Assembly: GCF_002127325.2 (NCBI RefSeq)
Contig: NC_035445.2
Span: 84,852,468-84,916,467, forward strand
Origin: Helianthus annuus
Lineage: Eukaryota > Streptophyta > Magnoliopsida > Asterales > Asteraceae
Direction: 5' to 3'
Length of the DNA: 64,000 nt
The position numbers and the translations under genes were made by a program. The notes beneath the pieces are model-generated. The model worked only from the letters and a program-made list of their open reading frames with translations, was not told the DNA's origin and searched no databases. The number at the start of each line of letters is the position of its first letter. The stretch's first letter is position 1. Shown here in pieces: positions 35,006 through 46,342 of the stretch.

Positions 35006-35326
35006 ATGAATTTGAACAATTGAAAGGATTTGGGGATTAGATCAGATCTGGGAATATATAAAAGAGAGAGTGAAAGAAATCTACAAATATTTTTTTATTT
35101 TTTTAATTATAAGGGTATTTTGGTCATATAACAATACTTAACCAAAAAATTTTAACAGTGTTAAAAATTTGGACTCAAATAGTTAAAGAAAATGCTTATA
35201 GGGACTCAGGTCGTTAAACTTTTTGCTTTTGGACTCAAGTGGTTAAAACACATAAAACACAGGGACTCAAAAAATTATTTACCCTATAGTTTTTTATAAT
35301 GAACGTAATACCATGAGCCCTAAATG

Positions 35327-35708
35327 TAGAGGTGTACAAAAAAAAACCGGTTTTAGAACCGAAACCGGGAAAAAAACCGAAATTGGTTTTTTTAACTGTT
35401 TTTTTAATAACCGGTTTTACAACCGAATCAAACCGCCAGTTGTAGACCGGTTAGGATTATTGATCTGAAAACGGTTAATAACCGAAACCGATTTGGCAAA
35501 AACCGGTTAAAAACCGTTTTTTTTTTTTGAAAAAAACGGTTAAAAACCTATCCCAACCGGTTACACCGGTTATTGTTTTGGACTTGAAAAACCGGTTAGT
35601 AACCGAAACCGGTTATAGAAAAAACCGGTTTTCGTTTTGGATGAAAAAACCGGTTTGGTTAATAACCGAAACCGATTTTTGAAAAAAAAACCGATTTGTA
35701 CACCTCTA
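35327..35708. mobile_element. hAT-like non-autonomous element, AACCGG-word family, second copy
   Basis: 382 bp, ends TAGAGGTGTACAAA and its reverse complement TTTGTACACCTCTA. Flanks CCTAAATG and TCTAAATT agree at six of eight positions, a decayed duplication. The interior is AACCGG/CCGGTT words in both orientations. Lies only 34 bp from the Pack-MULE duplication. Confidence 0.8.
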
Positions 35709-36435
35709 TCTAAATTACATGTGACGGAGAAAGAAACATAGTGAAGCAAAATGTCTAGTGAACATCTATAATGAAACAACTATAGTAAATTGTTGTTAAC
35801 AATGCAATAAAGATGTTGATTTACATATACTGTGGAGGGTTTAAATGAGAAAAAAAAATATTTTGTAAGAATAACAAGTTTAAACCAATAAAAATGTTTT
35901 ATTTAATATATGTATTTAACGAGTTAAAGTTAACTCGCGCGTTACAGCGGGATGTTGATAATGAATTTGTTTAGGATCAGTATATGAGATGTGAAAACTC
36001 AATTCAAATTTGACACGCTGGGCACAATCTAAAACAGTATAAATTAATCAACATAATTTTACCTGGTTGTTGAGCTAAGCACAAATCTTTAACTATCATC
36101 ACCATTAAAGCATTCTTCAAATTATTTGAAAAAAAATAAAAGCAACTTATACTATTAACTTTATATGGAAACTGATAAAAAATAAAGTTTTACCAAAAAG
36201 TTGGTTCTGCGAAGTAATTTATATTCCAAAATAAAACTAAAATAAAAAAAGGTTTTAAAATTTTATATGTTCATCCGTAACATATATGTCAATTTTATAT
36301 GTATCAGTGATTTTAAGATTCAATTAATAAATCTCTAAAACGTAACCAAAGTAATAATAAATCTCTAGAACTCCACAAAAAAATAATATTAATTATATCA
36401 ATATAACATTAACACGCACTAACGTACATGCATTA
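35709..36435. other. Gene-free AT-rich interval
   Basis: The phrase AACTCGCGCGTTACAGCGGG at 35934-35953 resembles a Helitron hairpin but lacks CTAGT. Nothing else was recognised. Confidence 0.35.
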
Positions 36436-36733
36436 GAGGGAACGGGGCGGTCCCGTTATGGGCCTTTTCCACGCGTGATTCCACCACGCTACACCGCCGC
36501 CACCATATGTTTAACGCGTTATAAAAATAACGCGTGGAGTAGATAACGCGTTGAACAATCAAATGACCGTTTGAATTTTTTTGAATTTTTTGACCGTTTG
36601 GGCACAAATATTACCGTTTGGGGGTAATATTTTGAGTGGCTTTTTTTATATAAATCATTCCCCACTCAAATAATCATAAACTATCCAATTCAACTCCAAA
36701 ATTTTACATCTCAATCTAAATTTTACAATACAC

Positions 36734-38296
36734 ATGGAAGGTTCAAGCAAGAGAGGTGGCGGATCGAAAAAAAGAGGTTCGGGTACGAAGAAAAATCCCG
36801 TAAGGCCCACCAATTTCAATCGCAAACGTATCAAACCCAACCCCACACACTCGACCCTCTACTAGAAGACAACACCCTCATTCATCATTTTGCAAAAGCG
36901 CGGAATGGACCACGTGAACCACAACCAAGTCTTGACGAGGACGAGGAAGAGGAAGAAGAAGCGGAGGAAGAGGAAGAGGAAGAAGAACAAAATGTTGAGG
37001 TTCAAGGAATCGTTCCAATCGGCCGACAACCTTGGACGAGCGAGGAGGAGGTCCCGTTGACGAAGGCGTATTTGCACATCTCGGAGAGTAGGAAACACGG
37101 GAACGAGCAACGAAGGGATGCGTTTTGGAGACGGGTTATTAATCATTTTATGAAACTTCCCGGTGCAAGGGTCCGAAACATGGACAAAATGACGTCGAAG
37201 TGGACGGATTTGAACCGGAAAATTAGCCAGTTCAACGCTTGTTTCATTCAAAAGGTATGTTTTTTTATTAACAAAAAAGTTAAAAAAAAACAGTTTTATT
37301 TAAAAAAAATTGTTTATATTAAAAACAGTTTATAAAAAAAACAGTTTTTTATAAAAAAAAAAAACAGTTTTTTATAAAAAACAGTTTATAAAAACAGTTT
37401 ATAAAAAAACAGTTTTTTATAAAAAAAAAACAGTTTTATATAAAAAACAGTTTATTAAAAAAACAGTTTTTTATAAAAAAAACAGTTTTTTATAAAAAAA
37501 ACAGTTTTATATAAAAAACAGTTTATTAAAAAAAACAGTTTTTTATAAAAAAAACAGTTTTTTTTATAAAAAACAGTTTATAAAAAACAGTTTATAAAAA
37601 AAAACAGTTTATAAAAAAAAACAGTTTTATAACATTTTATTTTTTTTGTCGAGCCGAAACCCACAAAGTGGAGCGAGCGAGGCGACGATCATGCAACAAG
37701 CCATCGAATTGTATTGCACAACGTACCATAAGAGAACTTTTCCACACGTGGCGGCATGGGAAGTTGCGAGACATCACCCGAAGTGGGTCCCCGTTGAGTT
37801 GGTTGACACGCGTGGTCCTACGGCTCCAAAAAATCGAGGCGGTTCGAAAAGATCAAAGACATCCGATTCGGGGAACTACACGACTTCCGCGTCGGATAAC
37901 TTGCCCCAAATGAACTTAAACGACGAGCCTCTAGACGAACCCGATCAACCCCTTGACGAGCCCGTTGAGGAAGATACACCCACAAGGCCACGACGCAGAC
38001 GAGGTGGTGATTCGTCAAGCAAAGGGAAGGAGGCGGTGGCGGAGTCGATCTTTAGAATCGAAGAGGAGAAAATGACCCAATTCAAGAAGGCCGAACAAAG
38101 AAAAGAAACAATGATGACCCTAAAAGTTGAACGGGAGCAGGCGTACAAGGAACACTTGAAAACGATCGAAAGACAAAATGATTTAAAAATCTTGTGTGAA
38201 AACCACGCCCATCTCGACGAACCGTTCAAGTCAATTGTCATCGAACAAAAGCGCGCGATTTGCGCAAAGTGGGGTTGGGAGATGCCATCGGTTTAG
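36734..38296 (+). pseudogene. Myb/SANT-like, NAM-associated-domain protein (Harbinger ORF1 type), disrupted
   Basis: Exon 1 starts at ATG 36734 (MEGSSKRGGGSKKRGSG), changes frame near 36810, then runs through an acidic stretch of glutamates into PWTSEEEVPLTKAYLHIS, DAFWRRVINHF and MTSKWTDLNRKISQF, a trihelix/SANT-type DNA-binding fold, ending at 37254 before GTATGT. Exon 2 (about 37649-38296) has SGASEATIMQQAIELY, FPHVAAWEVARHHPKW, a basic RPRRRR segment and a C-terminal helical region ending in EMPSV. This is the family often listed as NAM-associated or mislabelled glutathione transferase T3-like in Asteraceae. No in-frame canonical acceptor precedes exon 2, so with the frame change this is probably a pseudogene. 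Confidence 0.75.
37265..37645. repeat. Poly(A)/CAGTTTTTTATA repeat filling the intron
   Basis: About twenty irregular copies of AAAAAACAGTTTTTTATA-like units. It makes up nearly the whole intron of the Myb/SANT ORF and probably explains loss of the acceptor. The corresponding intron in the second element at 58014-58162 is only 149 bp. Confidence 0.85.
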
Positions 38297-38552
38297 TTGT
38301 TTTTTTTTATTTGGTTATGTAATTTTTTTTTAAAGTTTAATGAAATTTATAATTTAGTGTTTTATTTTTATTTTCTAATTTTAAAATGAAAATTAAAAAA
38401 AATGAGAGTGATAGAATTCCATCACTAGTGATTCCACCCCTCCTACATTTCTATCACTAGTGATAGAAATATGGTTGATGACATGTCATGATTTGATTGG
38501 AGAGTGAGAGTGATAGAATCCATCACTAGTGATTCCACCCCTAGTCCCCTTA

Positions 38553-38908
38553 CTGTTAACAACAACCACATATATAATAAGGGTAGGGATATGGTAAAAA
38601 GTGTTTAAAATGTGAGAAGGGTAAGAAGTGTTTTAAACCATTGGATATTTGATCTAATGGTTGAGATCAATAGGGTATAAAATGTAAATTGTGTTTTAAT
38701 TAGAAGGGGCTTATGTAAAATTGAAGGGCAATAGTGTCTTTTCAAATGTTTCAAATATGGTAACCGTCTCCTACACAACCAAAATCCCCATTATTCTCCT
38801 AAAAATCAGCAACTTTCCCCAATAAAAAATGGTAACCGTATCCTACACTATATGAAGATATAACACTATGAACTCCTGATAAAACACTATATGAAGATAT
38901 AACATTAT
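38553..38908. other. Gene-free flank of the Harbinger-like element
   Basis: AT-rich. The phrases GGGTAGGGATATGG (38581) and TAACACTATGAAC lead into the 62-bp repeat. No gene seen. Confidence 0.3.
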
Positions 38909-39222
38909 GAACCAGAAAAATCAAGATGTCTGTACAGAATATAACACTATTGATTGGGGATAAAACACTATGAACCAAAAAATCAAGATGTCTGTACAGA
39001 ATATAACACTATTGATTGGAGATAAAACACTATAAACCAGAAAATTAAGATGTCTCTACAGAATATAACACTATTGATTGAGAATAAAACACTATGAACC
39101 AGAAAATTAAGATGTCTGTACAGAATATAACACTATTGATTGGGGATAAAACACTATGAAAGGAAATTAAGATGTCTGTGCAGAATATAACACTATTGAT
39201 TGAGGATAAAACACTATACATC
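38909..39222. repeat. 62-bp tandem repeat, five copies
   Basis: Units contain AAGATGTCTGTACAGAATAT, AACACTATTGATTGGGGAT and AAAACACTATGAACCAG; GATGTC recurs at 38925, 38987, 39049, 39111 and 39171. The last two are 60 bp apart after a small deletion. Confidence 0.9.
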
Positions 39223-41920
39223 TGTAAATGCTATAAAACACCAAAATCGAAAAAGGACGCAGAAAGTAAACAAATGTATTGTATCTGGGGAAGGTATCTG
39301 GCGATTTCATGTATTTATAATTGATGAAGAATGATGCGTAGATGATAATCTTATTGGATCTTGCAAAAAAATTCAAAATTCGAATCAATCCCTATAAAAA
39401 CTCATCACCAGTTTTTTTTGGCAGTTATCTTGGAAATCAATTAAATGATAAGAATGTCAAATTACTAATATACCCTTTTGAATTAATTAGGATAAAGGAC
39501 ACTTGTCACTCCCAAATTATTTCTCACACTTCTCACAAAAGTTCCACTTTGTACAGGATCTTCTACCTATATAATAATGGAAGTCATAATTTAACAGAGG
39601 GCTATCGAACATTTGTAAGGATTTTATTAACTTTTGGTTCCTTTTCAGTGACAAATATTTACTCAAATGTAGTGCATTAAAAAATTTAGACACCACCTAC
39701 CAAAATTCATATTACATGTAAATCATCCAAAGTCGTTCAAAACATCAACCACATAAACAATAATCTTTTGCATCTAATATGCTAAAATCACAATGTATCA
39801 GATATAACTCCAAAACTCAATTTGAAATACTTTATAGGCATCGTTAGTAATCGGCTGAAAGATCATTCCTTAACACAATCTACAAACTCCAAGAATCCAG
39901 ATGCGACCAGTCGATATATCATAAACAATGATCATTTCACAAAAAAAAGGTTCAAACCTGTTCAAATACCCAAAAGAATCACGCAAAAACATACATCATA
40001 AACGCCCAAATGTCACATTCAAACACGCAATCTGAAAAGGCAAAGACGTGAACCATCACGACACTCAAATCAGAAATTTGTATTCAACATCAAGGAATAA
40101 TTGATTTTCACTCGATATAATTAAACCCAAAACAAAAGGCATCATATTATTTCATTAGTTAAATAAAAAACATCAAACTCAGTATCCGGATCGAAAGACG
40201 AAGAACAAAGGATGAAGAATGAAGTTTCTGTGGCGAAAATAAAAAGAAAAGAAAACGTAATCAAATCTGGTATCATTAATCTAAACACACCAAAAGAACA
40301 CAAAAACCATTCAATTGTTGTTGGAATAAAAAATTGTATAATAGTTTGAAGGAACCGAGTCGGAACCGCTATTCAAAGAAAAGTCAAAACTAAAAACGTA
40401 AGGGTTAGTTTTGTTTTTAAGACTATTATTTCGTACATAATTTGATGTAATTTGTGTGTAGTTTAATTTGGAAAACGGTTAGGGCTAGGAGGCATGAAGG
40501 CACCATGTTTAACGAAGGGGTACAATCAAAAAAGGTGACCCAAGTTACTAATTGTAACATCAACCCGTGATTTTATCCAATTTTGATTATTCCCAAGTTG
40601 TCCAAACGAAAATTCTGTCCATTTATTGCGGGTATTTACAGTAAGGTTTGTAAATCTTAAATTATCCAACTTTAAACCTTGCATAAATTTAAGAATTTTT
40701 ACACATCAATACATTATAAAAAGACATTATTCATATTTTATTATAATTTTCTATTAACTTTAAACACATATAATTAGTAGAATTGATATATAATCCCGCG
40801 GACAGATATAATTTTTTTTGTGTTTTTAATCGATGTAAACATGTGTCGATATCGTGCCGAGCATATTTTTTTTGGTCGCTATACCGAGTGTTAATGTCAT
40901 GCCAAACCAAACCAAAAAACAAAACTTATTTTTTTTATGAACAATAACTTATTTTACCAAATAAAACAAAAAAAAAAGATAATGGAAATTTTATTTTGGA
41001 AAAAACTAATGGACAGATATAATTTTTTAACAATAAAGGATAAAAACAACTTACAGCCAAGGAAAAAAATAACTAAACAATGGCAAAAATAACTAAAAGA
41101 ATAATGTCCCAAGTTTAATGAAATGGACAGATATTAATTTAACTAACAAAGAAACAATATAACTTATAGCAAAGGGATTAACTTCATCAAAGGGATTGGG
41201 ATCACCACCAATTGCCGTAAAAAAAGTTAAATCCAATTGGGGTGTGAATTTTTTGTGACTTTGTGACGCCCCTGGTGGAAGAAAGGGACTCAAATAAAAA
41301 CGGCAACGGTTGCGATGATGTAATTTTTTAAACCATCTCAAACCCCCTATGAATTATTAGAGCCGTAATCTAATGACATACTGGGTTTGGTGAAAAAAAG
41401 GAAGGAAAAAAAGCAGCAAACGATGTGAAAGGAGTCGAATCAACGATTCATGCTTGATGAACATACACGACAACCACGCCAACCGATTGAATCCTACGAC
41501 ATGTAATTTTTTTTAATTATTAGATGTAGAGCGCGCGCATCTCAAGTTGCTATAATTTCTGCCTTATTTAAGATCAAATGAAGGGTTTGCACAGAGGATT
41601 ATATTTCTGGGTTATATAGTATATCAAAGATTTAGTATCAAATTTCTAGTAAAACAATTAAACTCATATTCTTACAATTAAACATAGAAAACATGTGTTG
41701 TTCTTACAATTAAACACAGAAAACCTCTGTATTTACACTTGCAAATAACAATCATGCAAATAACAAATTATTCAACGTGTTAATAAAATAAAATGATAAA
41801 AATTATGGGTTATATTAATGGACACGGAGGGTGGAAGAATCATATGACCCATATGAGAAAGTTAAAATGAATGGATGTGTAATTATGTGAAAGGGTGAAA
41901 CTGAAAGAGTGCGTGAAATG
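39223..41920. other. Gene-free interval
   Basis: About 2.7 kb of AT-rich sequence with no protein I can recognise, no long ORF and no paired transposon ends. TCTACCTATATAATAATGG at about 39562 resembles a Helitron 5' start but was not confirmed. Confidence 0.35.
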
Positions 41921-42045
41921 GTGTGTCTTAATGCATGAAAGGGTGCGTAAAAGGGTATGTCTTAATACATGAAAGGGTGCGTAAGAGAGTGTGTCTTAAT
42001 ACATGATAGGGTGCGTAAAAGGGTGTGTCTTAATACATAGTTTGA
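41921..42045. repeat. 34-bp tandem repeat, about four copies
   Basis: GTGTGTCTTAATACATGAAA followed by GGGTGCGTAAAAGG recurs with an exact 34-bp spacing (41921, 41955, 41989, 42023). Less regular GAAAGGGTG phrases precede it. Confidence 0.9.
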
Positions 42046-43402
42046 AGGGTTGTGACTTTTTGAAGAGTTGTGATCTAAATCATGGTGCCCCAAGTTACTT
42101 TTTGTAGGGTTATATAATGTTATTGTAAGACCATATTTATATAACTGATTAATTTATTGTATAATTTGTATTACTCTGAATTAGTTAATTAAATTAAACT
42201 AATAACTTATTTTAAAAAGATACTTTTTTAAAACAATTCTAATTTACGTGAAGGATAAAATTTTGATTCGTGTATGTAAATTTTCGATATGTATAGAATA
42301 AAGTGTACGATAAAAGTATTGTATGATAAATTTCGATATTTATATAATAAATTGTTTTGACTAATTAATTAGAGAGAGATAAATAATAGGAGGAGTTATA
42401 AATTATTTAGTATTTATCATTACGCTATTTGTTATTTTTCTTCTCATATTAACTTTCTTCTCGAATGATCCTTCCCTTGCACATATTAGTGAAGATAGAG
42501 ATATATGTTGTGTGATTGTGATTTATTTTTGAACGAGTCAAATAACGACTTATAATTAAAAAATAGAATTATTAAAACTCAAAGATAATAACAAGCAGTT
42601 AGGGTGGACGGGGCGTAAATGTTCCGACCCGTGTGAACTCATATTATCAATCAATTATAGCATGCCACCCATTTCAACCCAAGTGAACCCATATCACTTG
42701 CGGTGGTGAACTCACATAAACCCCTACATTGCCCAAGAAATTCAATTTCTCTTTCTCATTCCTTCTATTGTCACGCTCCTTGTTCACTAAGCTGATTTTC
42801 ATCCTGTCACGCGTGATAATGGGACTTGCGGAGGTTTTCTATTGCCATCAATTGAACCCGGACATCCATCTAGGAGGCGCCCTGCTCCGCGGACTATTTC
42901 TAAGAAGTATGGAAACTTTTGTGGCTCATGGCCGCCAACCACGAGCAAAATTTATTTATTAATTACGCCTTTGATTTTTATTTATTCATTACAACTTTAA
43001 CTTTCGTGACAAAAAAAAATGTTTTAATTTTTATCATTTTTGCGAATTGAATAGGGGTGAAAGTGAATTCACTGCTCTTAGATAATGATAGCACTGTGTC
43101 ATAGTCCTGTGTTTGTCCTAAAGTATTAAAAATTAAAATTACAGTCGTACTTTTTTTTAACGGTGATTTTCTTTTTGAGTGAACCAATGTCACACCACTT
43201 AAACAGCGACTCTAGCCAAGATTTGCCAAGACTACGTCGTACTTAATTACTTATTGAAAGTAAAGTCACATTCATGTTAATATATCTTGTTTTAATTTCT
43301 TTATACATAGTTATTTGTAATTTATGTGTAAGCAAATGAGTTTTATATGTTATATAAAAAGGGTACTAATATTAACACATGGTAAAAACTTATTTATACA
43401 TG
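42046..43402. other. Gene-free interval
   Basis: AT-rich. Short ORFs such as 42729-42962 match nothing recognised. No transposon ends paired. Confidence 0.3.
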
Positions 43403-43683
43403 GTGTATACGGGCCGTATACTGTTATACGGCCCGTATGGAATTAAAAAAACTGACAAAGTCTGCTGGCACAGACTTTGGGTACAAATTGGTAAAAAATG
43501 GTTTATTCTCTTTAATCTATTAGAACGATCCTTGTTTTGAGAACCCTGATTCTAATTTAAACAATGCAATTATTCCTCTCAATTGAGTAGACAGACACTT
43601 GCTTCATAAGACTCACTTCAATCGTCTCGGAAGTACTGAACAACAGAAATAACAGCTTCGGTTTCATCAACCGGCTTTGAACG

Positions 43684-46337
43684 TCTAACACCCCGTGTTT
43701 CGAAAGTCAAAGTCAACATTGAAGTCAAAAGAAGAAAGATTGCTAATTGCGATCTGTCACTCCTTGCTCAACAACTGTTTGACTTATTTGACTTTTAGAT
43801 AATCTATTTATTTTATCGCATTAGTTGTATTATGTGGGGTACTTGTTAATAATCGAGGTTTAATCACTATTTATCGCATGTTTTATCGCGTATCGCATCG
43901 CAATCGCATTCGCAACTCAAATTGTGCGTTCTGGGTATTGTCTTACGTGTGTGTTATTTATGTGTTACTTGTGCAAGTTTATTTATGTTTATGATGCGGT
44001 GATTAATCGAAACGCAATCGCAATCGAATCGCAGACGCTAAACGTAAGTTACTTAGGATGATTGTATGTTAGATATAGTAGTTGGGATTAATGGATAATT
44101 CTATCGCATCGCTTAAACGCATCGCAACGCTCGACACGCGAATCGAAACAACAAAACTCAACACGCCGAACACCGGATCGAGTGGCCACCCGATCGAGTG
44201 ACCATCCGATCGGATTGCCACCCGATCAGACAGCCATCCGATCGGTGGCCCACCCGATCCCATTACACTTTCCTTTTTGGGAAACCCTATAAATACCCTC
44301 AACTGTCACATCATTTGATGTGACAGCTCCTCTCACTCGACCCAGCCGCTCTCAAGCTTCTTTCTCTCGATTTCTCGTGATTCTTGTAAGTTTTCAACAT
44401 AAATCTTGTACTTTCATGATCTACACGCACTTCTTCGTCTTTCTATCTTTTGAATCTTAACTTTTAACCGTGAAATCACTATATTTAAAGTGTTCTAGGA
44501 TGATGTCATCATGGGGTTCTTATGAACTTCATGTTTTGGCTTCAATCCACCAAGAACAACTTAGATCTGAACGATTTCCACATGAATAAACAAAGATCTT
44601 GCATAGATCTGAACATATTCAAGGTGAAAAGGATTGAAAGATAGTTTTCTAACTTTCTTTCAACTCTTTTACACTCAATGCACTCAAAACCGGTAGAGTC
44701 GGAGCTTGTTCTGATCCTCTACTCCTTCTTGTTGAGGTGTTGGTTCAAGATCTTGATTCTATCCAAGAGACTACCGATTTCAAGTTAAACATGAAACACC
44801 GTCTCGAACAGCTGACTGGTCGGACTAGGGTGGTTCCTGTCCGATCGAGCCACTTGGGTCTTAACGAGGTTTCTGTTGTTTGGCACGTTATCACATCATC
44901 TCGAACAAACCTGCAAACTTTCAAAAACAATCAAGTGTCAATAACGAACAGGCAGTTGGGACGGACAGTCATCCGATCGGCTTGCACTTGGTTACTCACT
45001 TAAACTATTATTTTAACTTTCAAAGTCTTGACGTCGAACAGATTGCCGTCTGATCGGATTGCCATCCGATCGGATAGTCATCCGACCGTGTGACGTTTGG
45101 GACTTCAACCCTTAAACAATTTTCAACATGTTCAACGCGCTGCCAGTTCTAACGGATTGTCACCCGATCGGTAGACCATCCAATCGAGTGACAACACTGC
45201 TGTGAACTTGTTCTCTGAGAAATACCTCACCGAACGGATCGTCACCCGATCGAACCGCCGTTCGATCGATCAACCTGAAAGGTAGAGATACTTCTCTGTT
45301 TTCAAAATGCTACAACGAAAACTTTAAAATACAAACCATCATACACAAACACATCCTCACCAAACGAGATGACAATCCAATCGAATGGCCATCCGATCGG
45401 ATGACCATCCGAACGGGTTGTCACCCGATCGACTGGCCATCCGATCGGATTGCCATCCGACACTTGCCACTTTGCACCGTTTTACGCACCGCTTATCGTT
45501 TATGCTATCGTTAACTGTTCAGGCTAATCTTTATCAACGCTCCCTTCAATCCAAGAGCGTGTTTACTTGTTAAACACAATCTATGAGTATACTCGATCCC
45601 TTTTTGCTTTACGCACTTTTGGGTGTTACATACGTTATCTATATTCAAATCACATCAATCACACAACGCAAACACTATTTATACGCTATCCGCTATTGCA
45701 TGTTATACGTGACTCGATGAATGCCTGTTTGTTATGTTTACACATTGATTGTTGTCTACCTGCCTTAGCAACGATAGTACTATAGTTTGGACTCAGCACC
45801 TATCGTGGACAGGGGTTGTTAAGGATATTACTTCACGTGTTCGCAGTGGTGAACATCTGTTGCGCACTGGTTACTTGCAGTCAAACCGCAGTCATTGGTA
45901 TTGATAGAATCTTTGTCGATAACACACATGCTTCACATTATACGTTGTACATGTTGGTTATGCGTAAACGATTTCGAACTCTATTATGCTATATCAAAGT
46001 TGTATGCTCACCTTTACACTATGTGTATTGACCTTTATTTTAATGTATGTGACAGGTGTTTAGGATACTATCTGCTAGGATGCTTGCTTTGTGGAATCGA
46101 GTTAGGAAGAGTCTAGAAACAAACAAACAATTTATTTTATTTGAAATCTGAATTGTCGAAACATGTTATTTGTTTTTGAGATATCGCGGTCTGTAATAAA
46201 TTAATTTGCTTGATGGGTTATGGTATGGGACATAATGTTAACTATCTGGTAATGTAGTTGTTATGGAATTTCTCTTGAACAATCTGTTTCGCTCAGTGCC
46301 ACGCCCCGAGGTTTCCGCCTTCGGTTGGGGTGTGATA
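43684..46337 (+). mobile_element. Solo LTR, Del/Tekay-type Ty3/gypsy
   Basis: 2,654 bp flanked by a perfect 5-bp duplication GAACG (43679-43683 and 46338-46342). It begins TCTAACACCCCGTG and ends GGGGTGTGATA, close to the TGTAACACCCC...GGGGTGTTACA ends of Del/Tekay chromovirus LTRs with a few changes. A TATA box (CTATAAATACC, about 44288) followed by a pyrimidine-rich leader and a GTAAGT (about 44386) supports promoter function of an LTR. No internal region remains, as after LTR-LTR recombination. Confidence 0.75.
44165..45470. repeat. CCGATCG-rich irregular repeats inside the solo LTR
   Basis: Two clusters (44165-44270 and 45030-45470, with a few between) of phrases such as CACCCGATCGAGTG, CATCCGATCGG and TTGCCACCCGATC. 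The word ATCCGATCGGAT is palindromic. Copies are spaced about 20 bp, roughly two helix turns, with variable linkers. Confidence 0.75.
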
Positions 46338-46342
46338 GAACG

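Larger units (their letters stand above)
34140..35284. mobile_element. Mutator-like element with two captured gene fragments (Pack-MULE)
   Basis: 1,145 bp, perfect 9-bp duplication TATAGTTTT (34131-34139 and 35285-35293). Long inverted repeats with outer ends GGATAAATTACTTTTTGAGT and, reversed, GGGTAAATAATTTTTTGAGT, different inside from the family at 6824. An (ATT)n tract lies at about 34317-34354. Interior minus-strand sequence derives from two unrelated genes. Confidence 0.92.
36436..38549 (+). mobile_element. PIF/Harbinger-like element carrying only a Myb/SANT ORF
   Basis: 2,114 bp, TTA duplication (36433-36435 and 38550-38552). Ends GAGGGAACGGGGCGG and, reversed, GGGGACTAGGGGTGG, similar at 11 of 15 positions and to the MITE at 53715. 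The only coding content is a Myb/SANT-like gene; no DDE transposase is present. Subterminal ATCACTAGTGAT palindromes occur three times near the right end. Confidence 0.7.

Noticed and set aside
38909..39222. CRISPR-like or satellite centromeric repeat
   Set aside because: Only five copies of 62 bp without spacers; too short and local for a centromeric satellite call.
39562..39580. Helitron 5' end TCTACCTATATAATAATGG
   Set aside because: Preceding base and lack of a partner 3' end leave it unsupported.
42729..42962. Small gene with a signal-like N-terminus
   Set aside because: 77 residues, no family resemblance, no promoter or splice context, common by chance in AT-rich DNA.
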